From assembly GCA_023213395.1 (NCBI GenBank), contig CM041465.1, forward strand, positions 108,879,741 through 108,943,740: a DNA stretch of 64,000 nucleotides, in the 5' to 3' direction. Positions 22,665-34,555 of this stretch are shown here, piece by piece (the stretch's first letter is position 1; each line of letters starts with the position of its first letter). Both the position numbers and the translations under genes were made by a program. Origin of the DNA: Cycas panzhihuaensis (lineage: Eukaryota > Cycadophyta). A model generated the notes under the pieces. That model ran no database searches. It saw nothing but the letters and a program-made list of their open reading frames with translations, and had not been told where the DNA came from.

Positions 22665-25340
22665 TGTTTCCCAACTACCGGGAATGGACTTGAGACAAGT
22701 CGACTCAGGTAAGCACAGGTATATACTTCTCACTTTTATCCTCGCTTTCGCTTGGTAGAAGTTGTTTAGAGTATCGTTTGATGCATGTTTGCTTGCCATT
22801 TGTGTGATCACATTATCTTCTCTACTTGATCACGTTGCTTGCACCTATCACACACTATTTAGCCTATGACAACCCACCATGAGGCAGTCCTCAGCGAGTC
22901 ATGCACCCCATATGGTACTCAGATGCCCACAACTCCTCAAACATTATTGTTGGTTGTGATCTGCTTGCATCAACACTCATGTCACCACTTTAAGCCCCCT
23001 TCTAGGTGTGATAGGACCTCTCTGAGACTTATTTTTCTCTTTCAGCCACTTGCCAGCCACCTGGGCATGAGCTCCCAGCCTGCCAAGCCTCTGCACACCC
23101 CTCTGTTTGGCTCTAAGCCTTGGTTTTATCTTTATTTTGGCTTTTAGTCCCACACCGCTATAAACTAAGCGGTATCCCAAAGTTTACCGCAGTACAACTA
23201 TCTAAATTTATTTTTTTAATCTGCCGTGGTAATTCTCGCTCCTTTTGCGGAATTGCCACATGGCACCTTTGATTACTCACCCCCACCGTAACCCTAATCA
23301 TTCGTTTAGGGTTGGGATGAGTATAAAACCTAAAAATAAATTCATTTTGCTTCTTCTTCACTCATTTTTGCTCTCTACTCCTCCTTACATTCTATAATTT
23401 CCTCCAAATCTGCTCCTCTTCTCTGGTTCCTCTTCCACAGGTGCATCTACTATGTCTCAGGCCCTGCTGCAGCGGCTCCAAGCTTCCCTTTGCAGGTCCT
23501 ATCTGTGGAAGGAGACTACTCTTAGCGCGCCAGTAAGCAAGCTCTAGGAACTAAGAGCGGCGTCCATGTTTTGCCTCCCTTTCAGCCCAGGTCTGAAACA
23601 CCTTCTTGACACAAGTTTTTCCTCTGGTTTTTGGTAGAAGAAGACTCTCCTCTCCTTCCTTACATGTACCCTTTCAATGTCCCTTACGTTTTCCTGTGAT
23701 TTCTTTCCTTTATGAGAAGTTCTTTGGTCAATTTTTGCTCCTCCCTTTTCACTTTGGAGGAGCTTGTCTCTTTGCTTCCTGTCCTGCACTGTTTTTCCTC
23801 TCTTTTCCCACAAGCCTACTCTAGGGTGGCTGCATAAGGTTGGGCGAAGGGAGAAAAGTCAGATTCATCCCCTTGTTGGCCTTCTGCCCAAGGGTTTACT
23901 CTTCCATTCGTTCCTCTTCCGCTCCGTGCCTCCTTCTGAAGTTGGGTTAGGGATTGCAAGAGGCTTATCTCAGTTCTAAAATCAGCATTGGTAGCCCTCA
24001 CCACACTGGTTTTAGACCTGCACCCTTAGGTTTTGGGCATCACATAAGCCCCGAAACCCATTCCGGTTCAGTTTTGATCTTCAACTTGCCCCGGCGTGAT
24101 GGTTTGCTATCCATAGCACCTCGTCCCTTGGGTCTACCCATGCACCATCTCGTTGGTTTGTTATCTCTTCTACTTGTTGTCTGGAATAGCCATCACACTC
24201 TTGTCTTTTCCCATTGAGGCTACGTGGAGGTATTTTCGGGTAGTTTGGCCATTCCGAGGCTAACCTTCCTATCTTAGTTATTGCTTGGTGCTGCCTAGAT
24301 CTGAGATTTGTTTGGTGGTTTTTGTAGTAGAGTGTATTACTTTTTAGCTTGATCTATTAGCCATCTTTTATATTTATATACATATTAGACGTACTTGGCA
24401 TCCCCCTTCTCTGGAAGGGAGAAACCTTTTCTTGTGATTGATAGGTTTACAGTGGTGAAAGCATGGAAGAGGTGGACTTCTTTGATAGGTAAGCCCTTTG
24501 CTAGTGGTGCTTTTAGTTTCTTCCTTATCTCCTTTTTTCGCTATTTGGCTTTCACATATCAGGGAAGGTAATGTAGCCCCTCATCCATTCCGGTAACCAT
24601 CACCAACTAGCCCCACACCCGCGTGGCAAGTTCGAGTAGACAAGTATGAAAGGAGCGAAAGGGGGTGACGTTTCAGCCATGCTTCACTCCTAGGTATGCC
24701 TCCTCCCTTTCTTGTCTCTTTTTTGTGCTTTTGAAGTTTATTTACAAACTTTACATGCTAAGTCACATAAGAAACAAAAGGTAAATGAACGTATCTCTTG
24801 CATTCATAAGCTTTTTTCTTTTCGTAATTGTTTACTTCGTATGTAGATAGGACTTAGGCATGAATCGTGTACTCTTTAAGCCCCATCTCATCTATACGTA
24901 AGATGATTTGTCCCTTAGTCTTGTCTTTGCTACTTCACATACTCTTGCTTGGTATACTATATAACAACCTAATCCTAGTCTACATCCCTCTCCTACTTGA
25001 GTTAGATCATCACATATCGCACGCACCTACTTACACGCTGCCTTCTCCCTCATGTGAGAAGATGCAACCTTCTAGAGTCCCCCCTCCTCTTCCTGGCCAT
25101 CCAAGGGGTAGGTGGGCCTCCTCCTTTGGGGTAACCCAAGGCCTTGCCTTGCGTCCTCTTTCTGAAAATTACCCTAAGGTAATTGGGCACCATTTGTGGG
25201 TCCCGAACGCATGCTCTGGTGCACAGATGCCCTGCGTGATGTTCTTTCTTGCCATTAGGATCCTATCCATAACCTGACCACTACCATCGATAGTCAATTT
25301 CCTTCTAAGCATAGAATACCATCTCGTAGACGTGAATCCA
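22665..25340 (+). repeat. 3' LTR of element A/C
   Basis: From TGTTTCCCAAC to ...GACGTGAATCCA; 2676 bp, close to the 2.75 kb of B and D. Its end aligns with their LTR ends. U3 has the GCGGTAT...TTTACCGC motif at 23156-23202, the CCCTAATC inverted repeat at 23292-23311 and TATAAAA at 23322-23328. R/U5 is C+T-rich. The right flank is CTTGA; the left flank of the element is outside the window. Confidence 0.85.
23322..23328 (+). promoter_or_regulatory. LTR TATA box (A/C 3' LTR)
   Basis: GAGTATAAAACC, 10 bases after the CCCTAATC...TTTAGGG repeat. G's LTR has GAGTATAAAGCC at 63605-63616 in the same setting. Likely the RNA polymerase II core promoter for the sense transcript. Confidence 0.6.
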
Positions 25341-25865
25341 CTTGACCATCAAGAAAGTACATTAAGTAGAAGCCATCTTTATTTACATTCATGTTTGTTG
25401 TATGTGCTTCCACCTAGGCTTGCATCCCTTGCATGCGTCTTGCAACCTCACAACTAGTTCCTTATTTTCTTGTATTTGAAAACAAAGGAAAATAAGGATA
25501 TTGTATTAGTGAGTAAATGAGCATGCTTTCATTCGTGTTGTCTTTTTTTTTCCTTTTTGAAGGAGCCCCCTTTATCCTATGTGAGGAGCTATCCCCTCGC
25601 TTAACTTTACCACTCTCCTTCGCCCATCCAAGGGTGGGAGGGCCTATCCCTTGAGGTTACTCAAGAAACCAAGGATACCCCTCATTTCTTCCACCATCCA
25701 AACCAAAGTTGAGTTGCTCATAAAGGAGTTGTGCGCCATTTGCAAGTCCTGAACTTGTGTTCCAATGTGCGGATGCCCTTTGCGGGTGATCTCCTCCACT
25801 TGCTGAGTTAATCTTTGTTTCTGAGATTCTTCGTTGATTGATCAAACCTCAAGCAAGTGTAGTTA
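25341..25865 (+). repeat. Extra copy of an LTR 3' end in a rearranged patch
   Basis: The text at about 25560-25790 (CCCATCCAAGGGTGGGAGGG, GTTGTGCGCCATTTGCAAGTC, AATGTGCGGATGCCC) repeats the 3' part of the LTR just ended at 25340 (25095-25240) and of E's LTR (29030-29130). It then meets an inverted gag fragment at about 25880. Probably a broken LTR left by rearrangement or unequal recombination. No gene. Confidence 0.5.
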
Positions 25866-25879
25866 CTACACCATAGGTA

Positions 25880-27560
25880 TGATTCCAAGCATTAACAAAG
25901 AGGTCTCTCTTCATCTCCTCAGGCAAGGTCACCCTGGTGCAATGAAGTAGATCATGGAAGTGTCTCATAAAGTCATGATTCGTCTCATCGTGACCTTGTT
26001 TAAGAGACAAGAGCACTTTTATTTTGCTCTTGAAAGGATGGGCTACATTAAAATAATTGACGAATTTGTCTACGAGTTATTTAAATGAAAAGATAGAATA
26101 TGCTGGCAGGTGATAGAACCACTTAAGGGCATCACCTTAAAGGGATTGTGGGAAGAGTTTCATAAGGATGTGGTCATAAGCCCAATAATAAATGCCATAG
26201 TAAAACTATGGACATGCTCTGTTGGGTCTTGCGATGAGGTTCCATCAATTTTAGGAACCTCAAGTGGGTGAGGCGGTAAGTTGGTCCTTAGTATCTCAAT
26301 AGATAGGGGTGTCAATCTATAGTCCATAAAGAGGCATGCCCTTGAATGGACCATAGGATTAATGAGAGATGGAAGAGGAGGTGGACAAGGTTGCCCAAAT
26401 CCTCCATGGGGAATTTGATTCAAAAGGGGATGTTGGCATCCTCCTATTGGGTGAGAAGATAATATTCCTGCATTTGAAGAGATACTCATAGGAGTAGATG
26501 GGGATGAGGGACCCGTCCCTCCTTGAGGAAACATCCCTTATTGGAAAGGAGCTTAAGAGAAGATGACTTAGGAGGGAGCTTGCCCTCCTTGCAAAGACAC
26601 AACATGAGGTGTGACATAGAAGGATGGGAAGGAGGGGTGTGGGATTGGGTTTTTCCCATATGGGCCACCTGTGGGTGGTGCGATCCCATATGGGTGCAAA
26701 GGGTCCACCCCATAAGATGGAAGGGAGTTTCCCTTGTCATGCCCCCATAGTTGAGAGATGTAGCCCAGAGGAACATAAATGGAGGGATCCCTAGCTTGAA
26801 CTTGGGAGTGTATGGGGATGGGTCCTACATGGCTAGAAGTAGGGATGCATGCAGGTCCCCTGAATCTAATAGGTAGTAGATATAGTATAATCGGTGAAGG
26901 TGTAGTCTTTTGACTATAAGGGGCATGCTCAACCCAAGTTGGAAAGAGGACATGCCTTGGGTGGTCCTCAAGGAGCATGGACCATGGGTAGAGGAAGATG
27001 GGGTAAAAGACAAACTCATCATAGGTAGAGGGTTTGAACAAGATAGACGAGGTAAGGGAGACGTAGAGGAAGGAGGCGTAACACTTTGCAAGATACTCTC
27101 AAACCACTTAGGATGTGGTTGGAGGTAAGTGGCTTAGAAGCATTAACTAAGGGCTTTGAAAACATCCATAGGAGGAGTATCCACCTAAATATAAGAGGTA
27201 GAAGGAACCTCATATGAGGCTGACCCCACAGGGTGATCCTCATGAGAATCACCACCAGGGTGGTGGAACTCTAGAGGAGAAGAGACATCTACTTCATGAG
27301 TAGAGAGGTGGTGAACTTGTGGGTGTTTTTGGTGATCCAGATAAAAGATAGGATCCCCACCCTCTTGAGTAGGCCACTGGAAAGAGGTAGAAGGCTCATG
27401 TGATTCAGATACATAGGCATGATATGCCTAATCTGAAGGAAATCCTTCAATAGTCGAATCAGAATACAACGAAGGAAGGGAGTGATAATAAGGGTCTTCT
27501 AATAAAGGAGGGAGGCCTCACAAGTGACGAGAGAAATGTCATATACAAGTTCCATCTAAA
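25880..27560 (-). pseudogene. gag: Isolated inverted gag fragment (F)
   Basis: Reverse complement of the stretch aligns with Gag of B and D: N-terminal segments (27560-27100), the Pro/Ser-rich middle (27041-26568) and the start of the capsid core with LRTNLPPHPLEVPKIDGTSSQDPTEHVHSF (26280-26200). It breaks exactly inside the KRDLFVNA block at about 25880, where an LTR piece begins. Short 5' leader similarity runs to about 27650 (GGGGCTACCCAACAAA, ACTAGC). No PBS or LTR follows in its own orientation, so it is a dislocated fragment. Multiple stops. Confidence 0.65.
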
Positions 27561-27659
27561 TATTGGAATGACAAAAGGAGTGATGTAATGGGTATTCGGG
27601 GCTACCCAACAAACCGAAGAGAGCTAGTTTAGTGAACTAGCCATTCTAAGGCTCTCATT

Positions 27660-29234
27660 TTTCTTACCTTCAAACCCCTCCTTTGTTTCCCTTAGAAGTT
27701 CTTGGAAATGTTTTGGCACATAAGGAACATTGTAAGGTATATTGTTTCTTTTTTCAAAGCATTAAGCAAGTTTGAACTTCACTTTAGTGAGCATACATAC
27801 ACACATCAACACATATGTGCACATGCACACTGTTACTTGTTGTTGAAGGAGTTTGTTCATACAAGAAGTACCACTCTTCTTCAATAAGAAGGAATGTGTT
27901 ACAAACTAAGAAGTACATTTGTTTCCTTTATATTTATGTTTCCTTGAATCTTCTCCTTAAGCTCTTTATTCTTTCATAATACACTTCGAGAAAGGTAAGG
28001 AAGCCCCCAGCCGCAACTTCATCTGCAATGTCAACCATGACTTGGAGCATAAGGTGGTTGGTGAAGGAAGGCAAAGAAGAGGAAGAGAGGTACCTCATCA
28101 ACCAATCTATTTCCAGGTACACCCCTTCCAACTGCTCTCCTCTTCCTTCTTCTTGGCTCCCCCCCCCCCTTTTCTTCCTTAAAAGGGACTTGGTTACATT
28201 TGCATATAGCTTGCAATCACTTGCTTGGATACTTGCATCCATCAAGGGAAAGCATAAAAGGAGCATATTTATTTTTGCATTTCCATTCCACATTAGCATG
28301 CATAGACCTTACCTTTGCTTCTCACTTGTATGAGCATATAAAGGGTAGCATGAACAAGTGCACTTCTTATTCCTCCCCCTAAAGGAAAAAGTGAATGAAT
28401 CCATTGAAAGACTTTATTTTCCTTGCTACACCCTTTTTTTGCATTCCATATAAATGCACGGGTAGGATTAGGGAAGTGGAATTTGGTTTTGATAATTATC
28501 TTTCTTCCTTGCATCAGTAGGAAAAGTTGCATATATTATTTATGTTATTTCTCTCCTTTACACCCCCTCCTTTATTGATTTAATCTTCCATTGACAAAAG
28601 GAAAAGAGAGAGAGGATAGGAAAAGAGAAGGAGAGTGTTCTTATTGAGATACATTCTTTTGACATTGATATCTTTTATTTCCACATTATCTTACCCCTTA
28701 AAGAAGACAAAACACTAACTAAAACTCTTAGTGTAGTTAACCAACTTGCACTCTTAGTCTAAACCCTAGAGGTATCCCCTTTAGGTAATCTTCAATAAAG
28801 CTTGTCACTAATCTTATTTCTCAGATTTGGTTTTCACATACCAAGGACCCCTTCACGCCTTTCAACTAACCATCTCCCTTACTTGTTCTATATGCTCTTA
28901 TCCTATTAGGGCCTACTTCTTCTCCTTCCCCTCTTCCCTGGAAGAGGGCCTTGATCCTTTCTCTCTTTCCTTCTACCATTAGGATAAGAGAGTCCTTTCC
29001 TAGGCTACTGGGCCAACCGAAGATGCCCTTACTCAACCTAACCCCAAGAAGGTGCCTACCAAAAAAGGAAAGTCTTGTGCGTTATTTGCGGGTCTCCAAA
29101 CTTGCATTTCGATGCACAGATGTCCTTTATGGGTGACCTATCCCCTACCTTCAAGGACTTTTAAGACCCTAATATAGTGATAGTGTTTGCTTAAATGTCC
29201 TTATCTTTAGTGACCCCTTAAAGGTGAGCTTCCA
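27660..29234 (+). repeat. Partial 5' LTR of element E (R-U5 side)
   Basis: Ends ...GAGCTTCCA at 29234, one base before a PBS-like site, matching LTR ends of the family. The last 400 bases align by eye with the A/C and D LTR 3' parts (GCGTTATTTGCGGGTCTCC, ATGCACAGATGTCC). U3 with the TGTTTCC start is absent: the left side adjoins fragment F. A C11 run lies at 28151-28161. No gene recognised. Confidence 0.6.
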
Positions 29235-29235
29235 C

Positions 29236-29254
29236 CTATGACCATACTGGGGAC
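29236..29254 (+). other. Primer binding site of element E
   Basis: CTATGACCATACTGGGGAC, differing from D's TGGCGACCATACTGGGG only in the first four positions; one spacer base after the LTR. Confidence 0.65.
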
Positions 29255-29479
29255 CTGCTAGTAAAGGAATCATTCCAATTTCCTTTGTGTTAGTGCTACC
29301 TTTCTCTTTTAGTATCTCTTTCCAGATTCTTTGGGTAACCCCTAACATCTTTACTCCACTTATCTTTCCCTCTTCCAGAGTTCTCGGAGGAACTTGAATG
29401 TAATGATTCTCTCATTATTTATGAGGTCTCCCTCCTTCTTTGGAAGAGCCCCCTTATTTTCCCCTTCCCTTGTCCGACT

Positions 29480-30452
29480 CAGAATCAACCATAGAAGGAT
29501 TTTCTTCAGAGTGTTCCTATTACACCTACATTTCTGAAGCCCAATAATAACCATCAACTTCCTTCTAAGGTCCCACCCAAGAGGGTGATGACCTTATCTT
29601 TTATCCAGGTGATCAGGAGCACCCAAGTCTCTATCACCTCCTCATGCATGGCATGGGGGCATCATCTTCTATGGGATATCACCATCTTAGTGAGAACACC
29701 CATGAAGATCAACCTGTGGGATCTACTTCATATAAGGAACCCTCCATCTCATACGAACAAATAGGAACCCCTCCCACAGATGTGGTTGAAGTATTACACC
29801 AATGGTTGGAAAGCATCTTGCATAGTGTAGTGCCTTCTTCTTCCTCATCTGCACCTCCTTATTCTTCTCACTCCACTTTGATGTCTATAACAAGGCCATC
29901 CCTTATTGTCTTTTCTTCCTTGTACATTCCTCATACCTTAGGGACCTCCCAAGGTCAATTCATCTCTCAAATTAGGTTGAGTATACCTCTTTCCAATTTA
30001 GTTACCATGCCTTAATCGATTGTGGTTCATCCATCTCTTACTTGACCTAGGAGACCTTCGTGTTCCCCTCTTTTTAGTCTTGTGGGGTATATCCCCACAT
30101 GTCCTTAGCCTCAATCTAAGGATCCTTCCCTTTACCTACCCCTGACATATACTTTTGAACCATGGGGGCATGGAAAGGGAAATTCCCTTCCCATTTATCA
30201 GGTACACTCCCTCCACCCATATGGTATTGCACCTCCCATAGGTGGTCCATATGAGTAAAACCCCATTTTGCACCCATCTATTCCATCTTTGTGTGCCACC
30301 TTGCATGTGGCACCTTCGCAAGGAGGATTGACTCCTCCCTAAGACTCTTTTCCTTAAGTCTCCTTCCAATAAGAGGCATATCCTCAAGGGGGAATTGGTC
30401 CCTCTTACCCATTCACCTCTCTTCCAACCCCTCCTCATTTGGGAATGGTCCC
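29480..30452 (+). pseudogene. gag: Gag of element E, 5' part
   Basis: N-terminal Gag text aligning with D and B: EGDDLIFYPGDQEHPSLYH, GSTSYKEPSISYEQIGTPPTDVVE (B: STSYGHVDTPPADVVE), QWLESI, then Ser/Pro-rich sequence. A 123-codon open stretch lies at 29644-30015, with stops after it. The leader 29255-29480 has no recognisable gene. The frame is cut at 30452 by element D and resumes at 47373. Confidence 0.65.
30448..30452. repeat. Left target-site duplication of element D
   Basis: GTCCC before the LTR at 30453; an identical GTCCC at 47373-47377 follows the other end. Perfect 5-bp duplication, the size expected for Ty3/gypsy integration. Confidence 0.88.
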
Positions 30453-33189
30453 TGGACGTGCGTCTATAGGATAGCTACCTAACTAAATAGGTACGGTAAG
30501 AGCAGGTGATAATATGATCGAGAAAGAGACCTATAAGTAGCGTAAATACCATGCAGGGCGCCCCGTGCGCTGGACCGCAAGTTTGGGACCTGCAATGGAA
30601 TATAGCTACCAAAGGGTGATCCCCCCACTTCGAACAAGGGGTGAGGAGGCGTAGGGTTAGCCTGGGTTGACCTAAGGGAAGGATCCTCCCACCCTTGGAT
30701 GGCCAGAAGGGGAAGGAGAGGAACCTTCAAGGGTTTCCCTAGAGCAACGGGAAACAGAGAAGGATAAGAAAGCGGGTGGCTTATGGACAGGGTCACCTTG
30801 GTTACCCAGCAAGGCAGTGAACCAAGGGAAAACGAGAGAGATAACCCAAAGAAATGGGTCAAGGTATACCTAAGTAAACTAACCAAATACACAAATGAGA
30901 AAGAGAGAAGGAAGCTTACACAGTAAAAGGAGGGAAAAGGTGAAAGGGAGGATCTCCTAAGGCCTTTCCCTATGGCTAAAGAAGGTGCAAGCAACAAAGT
31001 AAATAAAGTAAAGCATGAACCAAAAGCAAGGTTGATTTCCTTTTGATTTCCAATGAGTTAATTACTACTTATGTAAAGGAAATTCAAAAGGAAAAGGGGA
31101 TAGAGCGGAGTGAAAGCGTATACCTGAAACAGAAGCCTGTCGTGATGATGGCACTCCCAAGAGGCACCCAAAGCTACTCCACAAGGCACGGCAGTCGTGA
31201 AGCATCGCGGTGGATTAGAATGGGGGCCTCCCTTACCTTCCCCAGAAAAATACTGAAGTACAAAACCAAGGAAGAAAGAGACCAAATACTAACAATAAAT
31301 GAAGTATAAAGGTACAACATACATGGAAGCACTTATCGGCAAAGGGACAAATGGAGAAAGGTCCTTTACGCTTTCTAGACACCTGCGAGTAAACGACAAC
31401 CTCCCCCTTTTTGGAGAAAGGGTACTAACGTGCAATGGCAAGATCCTAATAATACATGTCTATGTAAAACAAATATATACTTAAACACGTAGAAGTTAGA
31501 ATCAACACAATGATGACAATATGCAAAGGAGGATAACCAAAGCAAATGGAAAGTAACCGGTAAGCCTCGGAGTGGCACACCTCCCGTAAAGAACAACCCC
31601 AACCTCCTCCAAAATCCATAAGGTAGCGAGGGCAAGGCTAAGAAAGATGGCTGAAAAATAATAGCAAGGGAGTTAAAAGGAGCCAAAGAAGACCTACGGC
31701 AAGCCGGGGTGCTATGAGGAGCAAACCGGGCTGCCGGGAAAAGACTTGGGTAAAGAATAAGCGGTCGAGACTTACATGAGTTGCCCAGACCTAAGCACAG
31801 GCCTCAAACCAGTGTTGCAACGTGTGATAGCACTGATTTTAGCAGCTAAGGAAAGCCCAACAAACCCTTGTTTGAGTGCCAAGGATAGCACAAGGCAAGA
31901 GGGAAGGTTTGGAGGGCTAAATGTCGCTTGAGGAGCGTGGAAGGTGGTACAGAATCCACCCAGCTCTCTCCCAAACCATATGCAACCCCTCTTTGCCGCT
32001 ACCTTGAGCAATAAACACAGGCAAGGAGGCACTGATAACATGAGTAAAACAGTCCAATACAAAAGGGAAATAACCTTCACAAACCCAAACAAGAGGATAA
32101 GCAAGATAGGGCATCAATTGAATAAGAAAAATAACTAAAATCAATGAATACCTGAGAGGAGGAAGAGAGGCTCTTACCTTAGTCAAGGGCTGGTAAAGAG
32201 AGGCTGAGAAATCAGCCCAAAAACTATGGTGTAGCAGGTTTGGAACCTTGTTAATAGAGTTGGAGGAAGAACACCTACACTTGGAACGCTTGATGGCTGC
32301 CCGGGCAAGAATCTGCTGAAACCTCTCTAAAGGGGCCCTCTCCAAGGTGTGTGAAGGGCTGGGAAGATGTCCTAGCCGCACCAAAAGAGAGCTGGGTGTT
32401 ATAGGAGAGGCGCAGTAATCAGAAGAGGCGGCGTGAATGGATAGCACAAAGACGTGGTTTCCTTGAGGAGCAATAAAAAAAGTGAGCAAAAAGTTCTAAA
32501 AAATGAGTCAATCATGACTTAAGTACGCAAGCCAAACCCTAAAGGGAGTGATTAGGGCGCAACTGGCAGTGAGTTAATTCGTGAGACACGTGGTAGTTTC
32601 AAAATAAATGTGAAATTGCCATGGCGGATTTTAAAAAATAAATTAGACCAGTCATACCGCCGCAAAATATGCGGTACCACAGATTTTCCGGCAGTACCAC
32701 GGATTTTCTGGCGGTACCGTGAAAATCTCAGCGGTATTTGCCCGAAGGTAAAACCAGGCCCAGCCAGCTAGCCTAGGCTAGGGGCATATAACAAAAAGGG
32801 CTAATAGGGGGCTGAGACATCTACCCGGGGGCAAACAAGCCAATAAATGGGTCCAAAAGAGTAAAAACAGGGCTCAAACGGTGTGGCAAGTCAACTAAAT
32901 AATGATGGGTCATCACACGGGCAGAGGTGGCGCAAACTAAGTGGACCCTGGAGCGAGGAGGGCAGAATGCAGGAAGTGGAGCGGCTACCACGGTACCACA
33001 CTTGCTGGGATTATGCCCCTGCTATAGTCATCATAGGCTAAAATAAGTATAGACGAAGGCCAAGTCGTCTATAAGGTCACAGACATGCAAGAAAAACACT
33101 CATCAAAAGAAAGCGATGATAAAGTGAGAAAGATACCTATACTTACCTGAGTCGGCAATTCCGTATCCATTCCCGGAAGCCGGGAAACA
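30453..33189 (-). repeat. 3' LTR of element D
   Basis: Reads TGTTTCCCGG (from 33189) to ...CGTCCA (30453); 2737 bp. Partner 44622-47372. Block 31021-31080 differs from 45189-45248 at one base of 60; other blocks differ more, mostly by transitions. Contains a 20-bp tandem repeat at 32671-32740. Confidence 0.92.
32671..32740 (-). repeat. 20-bp tandem repeat in U3 (D 3' LTR)
   Basis: Three and a half units of 20 bases on the + strand, consensus GCGGTACCNNNGAATTTTCTG-like, each starting GCGGTACC/GCAGTACC. Unit starts are 32671, 32691, 32711 and 32731. The 5' LTR has the same array (46846-46905) with unit changes. The GGTACC-centred core also occurs in the LTRs of A/C, B and G and in intron 1 of the antisense gene. 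Probable regulatory repeats. Confidence 0.7.
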
Positions 33190-33202
33190 CTGCACCCTTG
33201 GC
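33190..33202 (-). other. Polypurine tract of element D
   Basis: The - strand reads GCCAAGGGTGCAG directly before TGTTTCCC. Same as the A/C and B tracts apart from one or two bases. Confidence 0.75.
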
Positions 33203-33559
33203 AGTAGAGCCTCGCTGCTCAGAAGCCTGGTGTGATGGCGAATGCTGGCAACACAACTATCAGTAGCACATGCATATATAGATATATCAGTCAAGATCAT
33301 AACAGTAGACAAGGGTGCCAGCGAGTGTCATGGCGGAACGCATGGATATGAAAGCGGCAGTGGAGACAACATAGAGGTTGCCTATGAGCCACCTGGGAAC
33401 CGACTGGAAGAACAAGAAAGGTGAGGGGGTTGCCCCCACCACAAAAGATGCAGAAAGACATGCATAATCAAGTAAAAGAGTAAATAGAGTTGGTAGTCAC
33501 CATAGTTTAACCTCATTAGCGGCTAGGTTTCAGAGGTACGAACGGGTCGCAAAGCAAAG

Positions 33560-34084
33560 TGTAAGATGACCTGGGGCTTGGGCGATAAGGCAGCCAGACA
33601 AGCCTCAGGGACGGTCAGTAAGGAGAGGAAGGTGACACTCAAGGATGAGGCGAGCGAGACTATCTGCTTCAACATTGAGGGCCCGAGGGATATGTTGGAT
33701 ATCGACAGAAGAGAAGCGGGCCAGGAGAGATCTGGTGGCAGAAGCAAGAGTCCTCAAGTGAGGGCATCGCACCTGGTAAACCTAGGTGAGATGAGACACC
33801 ACAACTTGAGAGTCGCAAAGCAAAACGATGGATCCGTGATGGAAATGGAGAGCATTAGTAAGGGCTTCAATAATAGCTGTATATTCAGCTTCATTGTTAG
33901 TAGCCTCTGGGAGGAAGACCCTAGAGTGTAGGAGATCATGTCCAGAGGGGCTGCGGAGAATCCATGCAGTGGCAGAAGGTCCAGGGTTACCACAGCTTCC
34001 GTCATCGGTAAAGATGTAGATTGACATGGGTGACACAGAAGTCCTGGTAGTCAATAAATAATAAAAGCAATACTCAAAAGGCAA
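33560..34084 (-). CDS. Second (archaeal-type-like) RNase H of element D (frameshift or stop in second half)
   Basis: Likely start MSIYIFTDDGSCGNPGPSA at about 34026; an upstream Met at 34084 is also open. First Asp in FTDDGS, Glu in NNEAEYTAIIEAL, third Asp in LLCDSQVV. The fourth Asp is in RALNVEADSLA (about 33650), which lies in another frame position from the first half because the open stretch ends at about 33782. All four acidic residues survive in the text but one frame break separates them. It stands alone 3' of the antisense gene, next to the PPT, on the sense strand of D. The conserved AG (ACTACCAG, about 34045) just upstream of the Met could be a splice acceptor. Known aRNHs of Tat elements help degrade the RNA template. 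Confidence 0.68.
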
Positions 34085-34546
34085 GCAAAAAGTGGCCGTG
34101 AAGGGTAGGAGGACCTAGCAATGAGGTTACCTAGGGCGAGAGTAAGCAGTCTGATCACTAGCAGAGAGTGGTCAGAGGAAAAAGCCTCCTAGGGCACCAA
34201 AAGGTCGCTTCGGGAAGCGAAACATGCCCCCGGACGGGGGAGCATTCCCTTTGGGGACCCTAAGAGCAAAAAAGGACTGCGGAAATAAGTCCAGGGCAAC
34301 AAAACTAGCCAAACAAGTATAAACTCGGGCATGCATGGGAGTGGCACGCAAAACGAGACAGAAGGGCACATGGAAAAAGTGTAGAAATGAGGCACCATAA
34401 ATGCACCTGCGAGAAGGCGCAAAAAGGGTGTCAACAGAGCATAATGGGCGACAGGGCCAGAAGGCAAAGGCAATCGGGGAAATGGGATAGTCCCAACGGC
34501 TGTTGCAGAGCCAAAAACGGGAGAAGTGCCCGTTGGGACCCCCACC

Positions 34547-34555
34547 TATATAAGG
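34547..34555 (+). promoter_or_regulatory. TATA box of antisense PMD gene (element D)
   Basis: TATATAAGG, 167 bases before the exon 1 ATG. Preceded by a GGGACCCCCACC-like run and followed by GATTCATTTTCACTGG. The same arrangement is found in B and A/C. Confidence 0.7.

Larger units (their letters stand above)
1..25340 (+). mobile_element. Element A/C: Tat-like Ty3/gypsy retrotransposon, 5' truncated by window, split by element B
   Basis: One + strand element in two pieces, 1-3418 and 20365-25340, with element B (3419-20364) between them. The join is shown by the antisense PMD exon: the text at 3361-3418 and the text from 20365 together match, in reverse complement, one uninterrupted stretch of the intact copy at about 35600-35700. 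Flanks are GCTTC (3414-3418) and ACTTC (20365-20369), a 5-bp target duplication with one mismatch. Order: gag end, protease, (pol mostly deleted), antisense PMD, aRNH, polypurine tract, 3' LTR. The 5' LTR lies outside the window. This is the older target of the B insertion. Confidence 0.85.

Noticed and set aside
22665-24300. Possible host gene promoter (TATA plus C/T-rich leader) at 23322
   Set aside because: It lies within an LTR and repeats in LTR G; it is the element's own promoter.
32671-32740. CRISPR-like array because of regular 20-bp spacing
   Set aside because: Head-to-tail units without spacers, inside a plant LTR; a simple tandem repeat.
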